Source of the DNA: JBBRVP01 sp038246785
Lineage (GTDB): Bacteria; Actinomycetota; Actinomycetes; Jiangellales; Jiangellaceae
Length of the DNA stretch: 64,000 bases
Reading direction: 5' to 3'
Assembly (NCBI GenBank): GCA_038246785.1
Contig: JBBRVP010000012.1
Span: 13,876-77,875, forward strand
Shown here: positions 50,193 through 60,188 of the stretch, one piece after another
Layout of the letters: the number at the start of each line of letters is the position of its first letter
How positions within the stretch are numbered: the stretch's first letter is position 1
Made by a program: the position numbers and the translations under genes
Notes under the pieces: generated by a model
The model's input: only the letters and a program-made list of their open reading frames with translations
Told to the model about the DNA's origin: nothing
The model's database searches: none

Positions 50193-50699
50193 TCAGGGTA
50201 TGCGAACGCTCACGGCGTCGGTCTGGCTGCCCTCGACGTCGTGCTGCCGGATGCTCGACACGGCGTAGTCGTACGCCTTCCCGGCCTGGGCCGTCCGGTC
50301 CCGGAACGCGCTCTGCGGGGTGACGCCGATCGGACGCAGCTCCGCGTCGCCGGGGCCGCGGCGGTAGACCCGGTAGCCCACGACCAGGTCGCTGTAGGTG
50401 TGGGCCACCTCGACCGGCGGCGGAGGGGCCCAGCTCAGCTCCACCGCGCCGGCGGGGGTGAGCGCCGCCCGGAGCTGCCGTGGCGGCGGCGGGTTGTTGG
50501 CAAGGGCCTGCTCGGCGCTCAGCTCATCAGGCACCGAGGCGCTGGGCGCCGCTGCCGGCGGGCTGGACGTAGATCGGCCGCTCGTGGGCGTACCAGCGCC
50601 CTCGGCGGAGGTCTGCTGGCCGCACGCGGCCAGCGCGAACACCAAGCCGGTCAGGACGGCGCCGCGCAGCACGCGCCCTTCGCGCCGACCAGTGTTCAT
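50193..50699 (-). CDS. Lipoprotein with fibronectin type III-like domain
   Basis: 168 residues. Lipobox LAAC (Cys26) after a short hydrophobic signal, then a Ser/Pro/Thr linker, then about 90 residues with the FnIII-like pattern AALTPAGAVELSWAPPPPVEVAHTYSDLVVGYRVYRRGPGDAELRPIG and a closing AYDYAVSSIRQHDVEGSQTDAV. Probably an envelope-bound adhesive or scaffold protein. The neighbour downstream in transcription is unrelated. Confidence 0.8.
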   Translation of the reverse strand: MNTGRREGRVLRGAVLTGLVFALAACGQQTSAEGAGTPTSGRSTSSPPAAAPSASVPDELSAEQALANNPPPPRQLRAALTPAGAVELSWAPPPPVEVAHTYSDLVVGYRVYRRGPGDAELRPIGVTPQSAFRDRTAQAGKAYDYAVSSIRQHDVEGSQTDAVSVRIP

Positions 50700-50758
50700 C
50701 GCGGGCTCCCTTCGTAGCGCAGATCTGACGTCGCCGACCGGGGTCCGGTTCCGACGAG

Positions 50759-50792
50759 GCTCGGCGGAGGGCCAGGAGACCCTCCGCCGAGC
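50759..50792 (-). terminator. Terminator hairpin of metzincin-like gene
   Basis: GCTCGGCGGAGGG and CCCTCCGCCGAGC pair perfectly over 13 bp around an 8-base loop, about 22 bases after the stop of the secreted metalloprotease-like gene on the minus strand. Confidence 0.75.
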
Positions 50793-50814
50793 GTCGTGCC
50801 GTGGAGCCGCTAGA

Positions 50815-52908
50815 TCACCGCACCAGTTGCCGCTGGCGTGCCTCCTTCAGGGTCAGCTCCGACGGGATCGACTCCTGCAGGGACGGCTGGTTCATCAGCC
50901 TGGTCGTCGCCGAGACGCCGCCGCCGACCGCACCTCCGCCGTAGACGAGGTGCGCCCAGTTGTTGTACGTCCCGAGCGTGGACCGGAAGCCGTCACCGTT
51001 GATGTCGGCCGCACGGATTCCGGTGGCCACGCCGCTGCAGTCCCAGTCGAGCGGACCGTTGGCGGTGCCGGGGCTCTGCACCTGCGCTCCGCTGGGGCAG
51101 AACCAGCGGGTCTTGTAGGTGCTCGCGGTGGTGCTGTTGAGCCCGATGTTCTCGTTCAGCGCGTTCTCGTTGCGGCTCGGCAGCGTCGACCACGAGTAGC
51201 CGAAGTCGGCCGGCAGGCTGCCGGTGCGCGGCACGCCTGTGACCTGGAACGCGTAGTTCATGACGCTCAGGTAGTTGGGCTTGTAGTTGCCGTTGTCGTT
51301 GCCGCCGTGCAGCTGGCCGAGGTCGTGCCCGAACTCGTGGACGAACGTGCCGACCTTCACGTCGGACGTCCCGTGGCTCGGCCAGGAGCCGAGGGTCACC
51401 ACGAAGCTGTCGTTCGGGATCGCGAACGCGTTGCCGCTGCTGCTGCCACCGTCGTAGTTGTGGGCCCAGATCATGTAGTAGAAGATCTTGGCCCGCAGCG
51501 GGTTGAAGTTGGCGTTCTTGATGGCCGTGAACTGCGGGACCACCGGGTTGAGGTCGTCGTCGTGGGCGACGAGGTTGCCGCCCCCGAGGTTGAACTCCGC
51601 GCCCCGGGCCGCTCCGGCGTCGAGGTGCAGCCGGATGCCCCGCTGACCGTTCGGGTTGTAGGCGTACGGGGCGTTGGCGTAGACCGCGACGATGCGCCGC
51701 AGGTCGGCCGCCAGCGGGAGGTGGCAGGGGCACGTGGCTTCGGCGCCCATGTAGTCCATCTCCACGAACAGGTCCTTGCGGACCACGTTCGCGCCGAACG
51801 CCGGCAGGTTGACGTCCACGATGCCGTCGCCGTTGGCGTCGTAGCCGTTGACCTCCCACCCGTCGAGCAGCTTGTCGCCGTCGGTGTCGGCCGCGCCGTT
51901 GACCGCGATCGAGGTGGCCTGCCCGGCCCATGCCAGGCAGTCACTGCCGCCGGTCACCCTGATCGTCGCACTGGTCTGGCCTGGGGCGACGAGACGGCCG
52001 ACACGCGCTGTGTCGGTGTCCCACAGGTTGCCGTGGCTGAAGCGCGGCAGGGGGCGGTCGGTGCCGTCCCAGTCCGGCTGCCACAGCGGCACGCCGTTGA
52101 ACGTGCTGGCCGGCTCGGGTGCGTCCTGTCCGTCCCCGCCGATGAAGGTCGTACGGACGTCACCGACCGGGTTGGAGGCAGCGAAGCCCCACGACGCGTT
52201 CAAGGTGAGCGCGTTCGCCGCCGAGCTGGTCATGCCGTAGCCGTTGTGCAGGACCACGCGCGTCATCGGGTATCTCGCCTTGGAGTAAACCACGACGAGA
52301 GACGCGCCCTCGGCGAGCGGACGGACCGCGGTACTCGTCCACGGGTCCGCAGCGTCCGTGCGACCCGAGGCGAAGTTGCGCAGCGAGTACGCGCCGTTGC
52401 CCGTGACCCACGAGGTGACGTTCGACCGGTAGGTGAAGCCCTGGCTCGCCTCGGGCCAGCACGGGCTGCTTCCGCTGCCGACGCGGGTCCCGACGATGGA
52501 GTGGCCGCGGAAGATCCCGTCGTTGAAGCTGCCACCCTCACCGTTGCCCAGAACGGTCCAGATCAGGTAGGCGGCGCGCACCGTGGCACCGGTCGGAATC
52601 CCGGAGGCGTACACCGTCCCGTAGCCGCGGTTGCGCAGGCTCGTCCCCGAGGCGACGTACCCGCCGTTGAGGGTGAACGTCGCGAAGCGCGTCGGAGCCG
52701 CGCCGTTGACGCCCTGCGTGTCGGGGCCGGCGCTGTCGCCGGCCGATGCCGTCCCGGGGGTGACCTTCCCGGACGCCGCCGGGCTGCCTTTGCTTGCCTG
52801 CGCTGATCCCATCCCCACTCCCGCAGACACGAGGGCACCCGTCAACGCGACGAACAAGAGTCGTCGAGTGAGGGTGCCGCCGAGCCGTCTTGCCGCCGGT
52901 GTGCTCAT
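50815..52908 (-). CDS. Secreted metzincin-like zinc metalloprotease
   Basis: 697 residues with a signal peptide, a large N-terminal part with several Ca-binding-like repeats (DTDGDKLLDGWEVNGYDANGDGIVDVN) and the metzincin motif HEFGHDLGQLH at 524-534 (His524, His528, Gly531, His534), followed by the Met-turn YLSVMNY. Zinc ligands and catalytic Glu525 are present, so it is likely an active extracellular protease, though its family cannot be narrowed. ATG 52908 has GGGGAGG upstream. Confidence 0.8.
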   Translation of the reverse strand: MSTPAARRLGGTLTRRLLFVALTGALVSAGVGMGSAQASKGSPAASGKVTPGTASAGDSAGPDTQGVNGAAPTRFATFTLNGGYVASGTSLRNRGYGTVYASGIPTGATVRAAYLIWTVLGNGEGGSFNDGIFRGHSIVGTRVGSGSSPCWPEASQGFTYRSNVTSWVTGNGAYSLRNFASGRTDAADPWTSTAVRPLAEGASLVVVYSKARYPMTRVVLHNGYGMTSSAANALTLNASWGFAASNPVGDVRTTFIGGDGQDAPEPASTFNGVPLWQPDWDGTDRPLPRFSHGNLWDTDTARVGRLVAPGQTSATIRVTGGSDCLAWAGQATSIAVNGAADTDGDKLLDGWEVNGYDANGDGIVDVNLPAFGANVVRKDLFVEMDYMGAEATCPCHLPLAADLRRIVAVYANAPYAYNPNGQRGIRLHLDAGAARGAEFNLGGGNLVAHDDDLNPVVPQFTAIKNANFNPLRAKIFYYMIWAHNYDGGSSSGNAFAIPNDSFVVTLGSWPSHGTSDVKVGTFVHEFGHDLGQLHGGNDNGNYKPNYLSVMNYAFQVTGVPRTGSLPADFGYSWSTLPSRNENALNENIGLNSTTASTYKTRWFCPSGAQVQSPGTANGPLDWDCSGVATGIRAADINGDGFRSTLGTYNNWAHLVYGGGAVGGGVSATTRLMNQPSLQESIPSELTLKEARQRQLVR

Positions 52909-53135
52909 GGAGCCTCCCCGTCTGGCCACCTGGGCCGCTACGCCAGCGGGACGACGGCGCACTCCGCGCCGACGTCATGATCGCTGGCCATGTGCACCCA
53001 AGAGCAGCACGTGGCGGCCCTGATACGCGCGGTCACCATTCGGGCGGCGATCCGATTAACGGCGGAGGCGGCCGGAGCGCTCCGGGCGGGCGTCCCCGGC
53101 AGTCCGACGAACGGCGGCGCCCGGGCGGAGGGCTC

Positions 53136-54290
53136 TCATCCGTGCTCGACCCGCACCGGGTGAGGGTGCTCCCAGTCCCGTTGCTGGAACGAGAGGATCT
53201 TGGGGTTTCGGATGATGCCGTCACGCACCTCGATGGCGCGCGCCACGGTCTTGTGCGCCTCCCAGCTGTCCGGCCCGTCCATGACCGCGGGCAGGTGCGG
53301 AATCAGGGCCTCACTGATCATCCACGTGGAGGCGTCGAAGAGGTAGGACGGGCTGTGGTCGACGCCGTAGTAGTGCACGCCCGGAGCCGCCTCGAACATC
53401 GGCTCCTCGAAGGAGGTCGGCCGGGCGCACTCGAACCCCATCCCGGCGTCGCAGGAGACGTCCACGATGACGCTGCCCGGACAGAAGCCGCCGAGCTCGT
53501 CATCCATCGCGAACATCAGCGGGCGGTCGGTGTCCTGGAAGACGCAGTTGACGATCACGTCGTGCTCGGCGAGGACGTCGGCCGTGGGCACGGTCGCGCC
53601 GACCTCCCGGGCGACGACCGTGCGACCGGGCTCGTCCGCGTAGCCGAGGTGCTCGAGCCGCACGCCGGGAATGGGAGAGGCCACCGCGGCGACCTCGCGG
53701 TGCGTGAGCACAGTGATGTCGTGGATCCCCAATCCCTGCAAGGCGATCACCGAACCGCGGGCGGTGTTACCGAAGCCGATGACCGCGGCCGACATGGGCC
53801 GCCCGTAGTGGCCGGTGAGCCCCATCAGCGTCAGGGCGTGCAGGACCGAGCAGTAGCCGGCGAGCTCGTTGTTCATGTGGAAGACGTGGACGCCGAACGT
53901 CCCGTCCGACGACCAGTGGTTCATCGCCTCCCACGCGATGAACGTCAGGTGCTTGTCGATGGCCAGCTGCGTCATCGTGGGGTCCTGCACCAGGTGCGGC
54001 CACCCCCACAGCACCTGGCCGTCCCTCATCTGCTCCACGTCGCCGTGCATCGGCTTGGGAAGCAGTACCACGTCGGACGAGGCGAACAGCTCGTCGCGGG
54101 ACACGAGCCGGTCCACCTGCTGCCCGAGGACGTCGTCGGGTACGCCGAACAGCTCGCCGTACCCGCGTTCGAGCACGATCCGCGACCGCAGGTCGGCGGC
54201 GATCCGGTCGAGGTGACGTGGATGGACCGGCAGCCGGCGCTCGTTCTCCTTGCTCGACGTGCCCACGATCCCGAGGATCAGCCCGCTCAT
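53136..54290 (-). CDS. Alanine dehydrogenase/N5-carboxyethylornithine synthase-like dehydrogenase
   Basis: 384 residues. The N-terminus (LGIVGTSSKENERRLPVHPRHLDRIAADL) and the NAD-binding AAVIGFGNTARGSVIALQGLGIHDITVLTHR fit the AlaDH/PNT superfamily; the FEEPMFEAAPGVHYYGVDHSPSYLFDASTWMISEALIPHL region resembles N5-(carboxyethyl)ornithine synthases. It would carry out NAD(P)H-dependent reductive amination or the reverse. ATG 54290 has GGAGGGG eight bases upstream; longer starts lack support. Confidence 0.8.
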   Translation of the reverse strand: MSGLILGIVGTSSKENERRLPVHPRHLDRIAADLRSRIVLERGYGELFGVPDDVLGQQVDRLVSRDELFASSDVVLLPKPMHGDVEQMRDGQVLWGWPHLVQDPTMTQLAIDKHLTFIAWEAMNHWSSDGTFGVHVFHMNNELAGYCSVLHALTLMGLTGHYGRPMSAAVIGFGNTARGSVIALQGLGIHDITVLTHREVAAVASPIPGVRLEHLGYADEPGRTVVAREVGATVPTADVLAEHDVIVNCVFQDTDRPLMFAMDDELGGFCPGSVIVDVSCDAGMGFECARPTSFEEPMFEAAPGVHYYGVDHSPSYLFDASTWMISEALIPHLPAVMDGPDSWEAHKTVARAIEVRDGIIRNPKILSFQQRDWEHPHPVRVEHG

Positions 54291-54435
54291 GAGTCCCCTC
54301 CGTGACGACCGGCGCGCGGTCCGGTCCGCGCTGGCCCGAACGTACCGGGCGTCCGCCGGGCAGCGGATCCGACGGAAGACCCGACCCTGCTGCTCGGGTG
54401 GGATCACAGCCCGCCTTGCGCCGGACCCCGATGCG

Positions 54436-54441
54436 TACACT
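54436..54441 (+). promoter_or_regulatory. Possible -10 box upstream of fluoride riboswitch
   Basis: TACACT lies just ahead of the riboswitch 5' end, so the transcript would start within the first riboswitch bases. Confidence 0.35.
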
Positions 54442-54443
54442 CA

Positions 54444-54510
54444 GGCCCCGGTGATGGATCCCGCCGGGGCCGAGGTCGGCCCGAACCGCCTTGGTGGCTG
54501 ATGGTTCCTC
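54444..54510 (+). ncRNA. Fluoride (crcB-motif) riboswitch
   Basis: The sequence shows the crcB-motif blocks CCCCGGTGATGGATCCCGCC and, after a variable loop, GGTGGCTGATGGTTCCTC: the conserved GATG, CCGCC and CUGAUGG of the fluoride aptamer pseudoknot. It precedes UspA and two FluC genes, which makes fluoride sensing the natural reading. I compared it with the consensus by eye; exact helix boundaries are approximate. Confidence 0.8.
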
Positions 54511-54541
54511 GTCGTCGATGCGTGGCGGACGGGGCGTAGTT

Positions 54542-54557
54542 CCCTCCGCGAGGAGGG
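54542..54557 (+). promoter_or_regulatory. Hairpin masking the ribosome-binding site of the uspA-fluC operon
   Basis: CCCTCC-GCGA-GGAGGG is a perfect 6-bp hairpin with a GNRA loop, and its right arm is the Shine-Dalgarno sequence seven bases ahead of ATG 54564. It is a likely expression platform for the riboswitch acting on translation. Confidence 0.6.
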
Positions 54558-54563
54558 TGAACC

Positions 54564-55109
54564 ATGTCGCACAGGCGCGACCCGCCGCAGCCCAGCCCGT
54601 CGCGGATGACACCGTTCGCGGGGCATCCGATCGTGGCAGGGGTGGTGCCGGGCCAGCCCGAGCTCGTCGCCCTGACGGCCGCGTCGTGGGCCAAGGCGCT
54701 CGGTGTGGGCCTGTACTTCGGCTACGTCGATCGAACGCGGCTCACGGTGGAGGAGTACCCGGACGGGACGGTCCGCCACGCAGAGGTCGACCCGGACTCG
54801 GTGGACGACTCGTGGCGCGACCGGGCGGCGCAGATCGAGCACTTCCTGGGCGAGGTGCTGGGACACGGCGAGGTGGAGTGGCAGTTTCGCTACCTCGCCG
54901 GCCGACCCGACCGGTCACTGACGCACTTGGCGCGCGCCGTGGACGCGTCGGCGCTGGTCGTGGGGACCCACGCCCCGGGGGTGTCCAGCAGATGGCATGA
55001 CTTCGTCGACGGGTCCGTAGGGGCCCGTCTGGCGCACCACCAGCACCGCCCGGTGCTGATCGTGCCGCTGCGGGTGGTGGACTGGCACGCCGCGACCCCA
55101 TGGCAGTGA
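54564..55109 (+). CDS. Universal stress protein (UspA)-like
   Basis: 181 residues with one Usp domain. Beta-strand start PIVAGVVPGQPELVALTAASWAKAL and the ATP-type loop VVGTHAPGVSSRWHDFVDGSVGARLAHHQHRPVLIV match the family. The product sits under the fluoride riboswitch and its 3' end overlaps the first FluC gene by ten bases, suggesting a role in fluoride stress. Confidence 0.85.
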   Translation: MSHRRDPPQPSPSRMTPFAGHPIVAGVVPGQPELVALTAASWAKALGVGLYFGYVDRTRLTVEEYPDGTVRHAEVDPDSVDDSWRDRAAQIEHFLGEVLGHGEVEWQFRYLAGRPDRSLTHLARAVDASALVVGTHAPGVSSRWHDFVDGSVGARLAHHQHRPVLIVPLRVVDWHAATPWQ

Positions 55110-55588
55110 CGCGGCGCGGACGACACACGCTCGATCGCGAGGTCCGTCGGCGCCGCCGACGCTGGGGCCCGGCGACAGTCGTCCTCGTCGCACTCGGCGG
55201 CGCCGTGGGCACGACGCTGCGCTCCCAGCTGGAGCAGGCCTTCCCCACCCCTCCCGGAGCATGGCCGTCCGCGACGTTCTGGGTCAACGTGTCCGGGGCG
55301 CTCGTGCTCGGTGGCCTGCTCGAGACGCTGTCCCTGCTGGGCCCGGACCAGGGCTGGCGCCGCCGGGTTCGGCTCGGGGTCGGAACGGGGGTGCTCGGGG
55401 GGTACACCACGTACAGCTCGTTCGTCGTCGAGACCGTCGTGCTGGCGCGCGGCAGGAACTACGTGACCGCGGTCGGCTATGACGTGGGAAGCCTGCTCCT
55501 CGGGTTCGTCGCGGCGTACGCCGGGACCCTGCTCGTCAGCAGGGTGCACCGCCGCTCACTGCTCCGGCAGATGGAGGCGGGCCGGTGA
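55100..55588 (+). CDS. FluC (CrcB) fluoride channel subunit 1
   Basis: 162 residues with four hydrophobic helices and the FluC motifs GGAVGTTLRSQLE, ATFWVNVSGALVLGGL and GVLGGYTTYSSFVVE. Exports fluoride as a dimer. The N-terminus is long and basic compared with most FluC proteins. Overlaps the second subunit gene by GTGA, consistent with a heterodimer of two dissimilar subunits with opposite topology. Confidence 0.94.
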   Translation: MAVTRRGRHTLDREVRRRRRRWGPATVVLVALGGAVGTTLRSQLEQAFPTPPGAWPSATFWVNVSGALVLGGLLETLSLLGPDQGWRRRVRLGVGTGVLGGYTTYSSFVVETVVLARGRNYVTAVGYDVGSLLLGFVAAYAGTLLVSRVHRRSLLRQMEAGR

Positions 55589-55950
55589 TCGCGCTGCTCG
55601 TCGCGATCGCCGGTGGGGTCGGCGCCGCCCTGCGCTTCGTCGTCGACAGCTGGGTCGCCACCCGCCTGCGGGCCACACTCCCGACCGGCACCGTCATCGT
55701 CAACGTCACCGGGTCGCTGCTGCTCGGCCTGCTGACGGGTTGGGCCATGCGCCACGGGGGGGGCGGTGACGTCACGGCCGTGCTCGGGACGGGCTTGCTC
55801 GGCGGGTACACGACGTTCAGCACCGCCAGCGTGGAGGCGGTGCGGCTGACCCGCGGCGGCCGTGGTGCGGGGGCACTGCTTCATGCCGCCGCGATGATCC
55901 TGCTCAGCCTCGCGGCAGCCACGTTGGGGCTCTGGCTCGCCGGCCCCTGA
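55585..55950 (+). CDS. FluC (CrcB) fluoride channel subunit 2
   Basis: 121 residues, with GGVGAALRFVVDSW, GTVIVNVTGSLLLGLL and GLLGGYTTFSTASVE. Four membrane helices. Shorter and less basic than subunit 1, as often seen in paired FluC genes. GTG 55585 overlaps the subunit 1 stop. Confidence 0.94.
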   Translation: MIALLVAIAGGVGAALRFVVDSWVATRLRATLPTGTVIVNVTGSLLLGLLTGWAMRHGGGGDVTAVLGTGLLGGYTTFSTASVEAVRLTRGGRGAGALLHAAAMILLSLAAATLGLWLAGP

Positions 55951-56325
55951 CAGCCCGCCGCGCCACACCGTGCCACCCGCGCATGCCGCGTTCGAGCAGC
56001 TCGGAGCAGGTGCTCGAAGCCGAGCGACTCGGACCCGTTGGTCCTCTTCTGGCGCGGCGTCACCGTCAACCTGTCTGTCCGTTGCGACACACAGTAGTGG
56101 CCGCGCGACGCCGGGTCGGGGGTTCGGCCCGAAGCCCATGATCGGCACCCGGCCCCACAGTGCTCCGAGGATCCCCCACCAGGAGGGTCGCATTCCTCCC
56201 TAAACCGGGACTAGCAGGTCAGTCGCGCCGGCCACTGTGGGGATGGGTGCCGATCATCGGCTGCGCCGACGCCTCGTCGCCGCGTCGCGACGCGACCGGA
56301 CGTCGACGAGCCGGCGCCAGGAGGT
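55951..56325. other. Intergenic region between convergent genes with long inverted repeat
   Basis: Between the FluC operon and DUF779. It contains the 28-bp inverted repeat at 56135-56260. The remainder shows no gene that I can support; one short frame ends in DSDPLVLFWRGVTVNL but lacks a start or known homology. Confidence 0.55.
56135..56260. repeat. 28-bp inverted repeat with 70-base spacer
   Basis: Arms 56135-56162 and 56233-56260 are reverse complements at 25 of 28 positions (cores TGATCGGCACCC and CCCCACAGTG). The element lies between convergent genes, so a role as bidirectional terminator is possible, but the 70-base spacer and 28-base arms also fit a small mobile or palindromic element. 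Confidence 0.75.
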
Positions 56326-56739
56326 TCAGTTCAGCCCTCCTTGTACGGGCGGTAAGGCCTCCGCCTCCTCGTCGGTGAACAGCCGGGAGCGGATGAGGAA
56401 CCGCTGCCCCGTTGGGGCCTCGAGCGAGAAGCCGGCGCCACGGCCGGGAACGACGTCGATGGTGAGGTGGGTGTGCGACCAGTAGCCGAACTGCGCCTTG
56501 GACATCCAGACATCCACCGGCTCATCGGCGCCGATGTCGAGGTCGCCGAGGTGGACATCGGCGCCCCCGATCAGGAACTCGCCATGTGGGTAGCACATCG
56601 GCGACGAGCCGTCGCAGCAGCCGCCGGACTGGTGGAACATCAGCGGGCCGTGCTCGGCCCGGAGGCGGCGGAGAAGTCGCGCCGCCTCCGGGGTGACGTC
56701 GACCCGTTGGGCGGTGCCGGATTCGGGTGTCACAGCCAT
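56326..56739 (-). CDS. DUF779 family protein
   Basis: 137 residues with FHQSGGCCDGSSPMCYPHGEFLIGGADVHLGDL and later SKAQFGYWSHTHLTIDVVPGRGAGFSLE. The two cysteines of GGCCDGS and Cys in MCYP are family-specific. DUF779 commonly adjoins aldehyde dehydrogenases, as here: its ATG is five bases after the ALDH stop, so it is probably co-transcribed. Confidence 0.9.
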   Translation of the reverse strand: MAVTPESGTAQRVDVTPEAARLLRRLRAEHGPLMFHQSGGCCDGSSPMCYPHGEFLIGGADVHLGDLDIGADEPVDVWMSKAQFGYWSHTHLTIDVVPGRGAGFSLEAPTGQRFLIRSRLFTDEEAEALPPVQGGLN

Positions 56740-56744
56740 GGCGA

Positions 56745-58202
<1,458 letters not shown>

Positions 58203-58281
58203 GGCGTCCTCCCGGTGCGCAAGTGCCGCCGGCGGCGGCGTTGTGGCGCGACGGTAGGTGCCGGGAGGTAACAAGGACGTT

Positions 58282-59558
58282 TCAGCGCGACGGCAGCCCG
58301 TACTCCAGGTCCAGCGGCCCAGCCGGGCCACGATCTCGGGCCGGGCCGCCGCGCCCGGCCGCGAACGGCGCAGGCAGGCCTCCCATACCTCGACGTCGTC
58401 CTGCCCCTCGGCCATCCTGCCGTACGCCAGCAGCGGCGCCAGCTCGGGCTGGGCCATCAGTGCGGCCCGCATGTGCGCCCGCAGGTCCTCCCGCAGGGCG
58501 ACGACCGCCGGAGCGTCGCTGCGCGGCAGCACCGGGCCGGCGTACACGCTCAGGGCACCCACGACGTCGCCGTTGGCCAGGCGTTCCTGCACCACGTGGA
58601 CGTCAGTGACGAGGGGGGACGCGAGCCGGTACGGGCGCGAGCTGAGGTCGGGCAGCACGCGGCGCAGGCGGGACATCTCGACGCGTACGGAGACCGCGGA
58701 GCCCTCGCTCTCGTGCAGCGCGATCACCAGCTCGTCTCCGCTCACGCCTCTGGGGCGCATGGACAGCAGGAGGGCGAGCTCACTGTGCCGCAGGCTCAGC
58801 CGTACGTCGCCGCCTTCCTGGCGGAACAGCCCGCGCAACTGGCCGAGGACGCGCAGGCGCACATGGCGCCCGTACGCCTGACCCGAAAGGTCCGGCAGGG
58901 CATGACGCAGCTCAAGCTCGACCGCCGAGGCGGCGGCGCGAACCAGCGCCAGCGCACTCGGCGCCGCGACGTCGTCGCCGCCGGTGACGTCGATCGCGCC
59001 GAGCAGCTGCCCGGTGAGCGGCGAGTGCACCGGCGCCGCGGAGCAGCTCCACGGCTGCACGACGCGGCTGAAGTGCTCACCGGCGAAGACCTGCACCGGG
59101 TGGTCGAGCGCGAGCGCGACGCCCGGCGCGTTGGTGCCCGCGTGCGCCTCGTCCCAGGATGCGCCCTCCACGAAGTGCATCCTCGCGGCCCGCTCCCTGA
59201 GCGCCCGGTCACCTTCGACCCACAGCAGCCGCCCGGATGAGTCGCTCACCGCCACGACCAGCCCGACGTCCGTTGCGTACTCGACGAGCAGCCGCCGGAT
59301 GAGCGGCATGGCGGCGGCCAGCGGGTGCGCGTCGCGGTGGGCCCGGAGCTCGGCGTCGCCGAGCTCGACCGGAGGGCCGTCGTCGCTGTCGACGCCGGAC
59401 GTCAGCGAGCGGCGCCACGAATCGAGAACCAGCGGGCGGACGTGGGGGCTGGCCCGGCCTGAGGTCAAGAATGCCTCGTGGGCGCGGCGCAGCCGGCCGT
59501 CGAGCGTGGACCGGTCGGTGCCCGGCGGCCAGGCGAGCCACGGGTTGGAACTGCGCAC
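58282..59558 (-). CDS. GAF-domain transcriptional regulator with a probable frameshift near its end
   Basis: About 425 residues: an N-terminal region with RPLVLDSWRRSLTSGVD and a GAF domain (VGLVVAVSDSSGRLLWVEGDRALRERAARMHFVEGASWDEAHAGTNAPG), and a C-terminal winged-helix segment (LRHSELALLLSMRPRGVSGDELVIALHESEGSAVSVRVEMSRLRRVLPDL). Read on, the frame gives RWTWSTGCRR and runs into the aldehyde dehydrogenase; in the next frame it reads LDLEYGLPSR and stops at 58282, which matches the expected C-terminus. A single missing base near 58315 would explain this. Likely activates the ALDH-DUF779 pair. Confidence 0.8.
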
Positions 59559-59664
59559 CCAGGAACCGCCTCAGGTTGGGGAACCGGGGCTCCCACGATA
59601 GGTGATGCGGGTCACCGTCGCAGCGACCCCCGGGACTCCTCGGGCGGGATCGTGGCGAACGCAC

Positions 59665-59694
59665 GAGGAGCCCGACCGCAGGGTCGGGCTCCTC
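59665..59694 (-). terminator. Terminator hairpin of ssrA
   Basis: GAGGAGCCCGACC and GGTCGGGCTCCTC form a perfect 13-bp stem around a four-base loop, 23 bases beyond the 3' end of ssrA. Confidence 0.8.
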
Positions 59695-59716
59695 ATGTCA
59701 GGGGGCGCCAGAGCTG

Positions 59717-60081
59717 TGGAGGTGCCGGGAATCGAACCCGGGTCCTTCGTCGCATCACCAGGGCTTCTCCGGGCGCAGCCTGCTGCGCTTTTCTCGGCCC
59801 CGGCGGTCACGCAGGCAAGTCCGCCGACGGGCTCAGCCGCTGTGAGGTGTCCGAGCGGTCCCCGCGGCCGGGGCCTCTCGTTGAGCCTTCTTGCTGATGC
59901 CGGTCACCGGGCCGAAGGCACTCCCGGGCCGACAGACCTTACGCTCGCTTAGGCAGCGAGGGCGAAGTCAGTGCGCTTGGAATCGGCACTTGTAGGTTTG
60001 CCGCGATCGTTGACGAGATGACGCGGCCTCCTCGGCCCGCTTCCCCTGGTTCCGCATCCGAAGTCGAAACCGTTCACCCCC
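59717..60081 (-). ncRNA. ssrA: Transfer-messenger RNA
   Basis: Read on the minus strand, the 5' end is GGGGGTGAACGGTTTCGACT and the 3' end has the T-arm GGTTCGATTCCCGGCACCTCC, which pairs with the 5' GGGGGTG. The tag frame at 59987-59949 is ADSKRTDFALAA followed by TAA, close to the mycobacterial tag. CCA is not encoded. It rescues stalled ribosomes with SmpB, whose gene is 690 bases away. The boundaries are set by the acceptor stem and may be off by a base. Confidence 0.93.
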
Positions 60082-60188
60082 TGTGGAGTTGTAAGCCGTC
60101 GCAGGACCGTGATCCCATCGGCGGCCCTGCGAGGCTACCGGGTCCAACGGGCGGCACGCACCGCCGATTCCCGGACCGCACGGCGGCG

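Noticed and set aside
59717..59745. A stand-alone tRNA gene suggested by the T-arm and acceptor-like sequence
   Set aside because: There is no anticodon arm; the segment is the 3' end of tmRNA, whose 5' half and tag frame are 340 bases away on the same strand.
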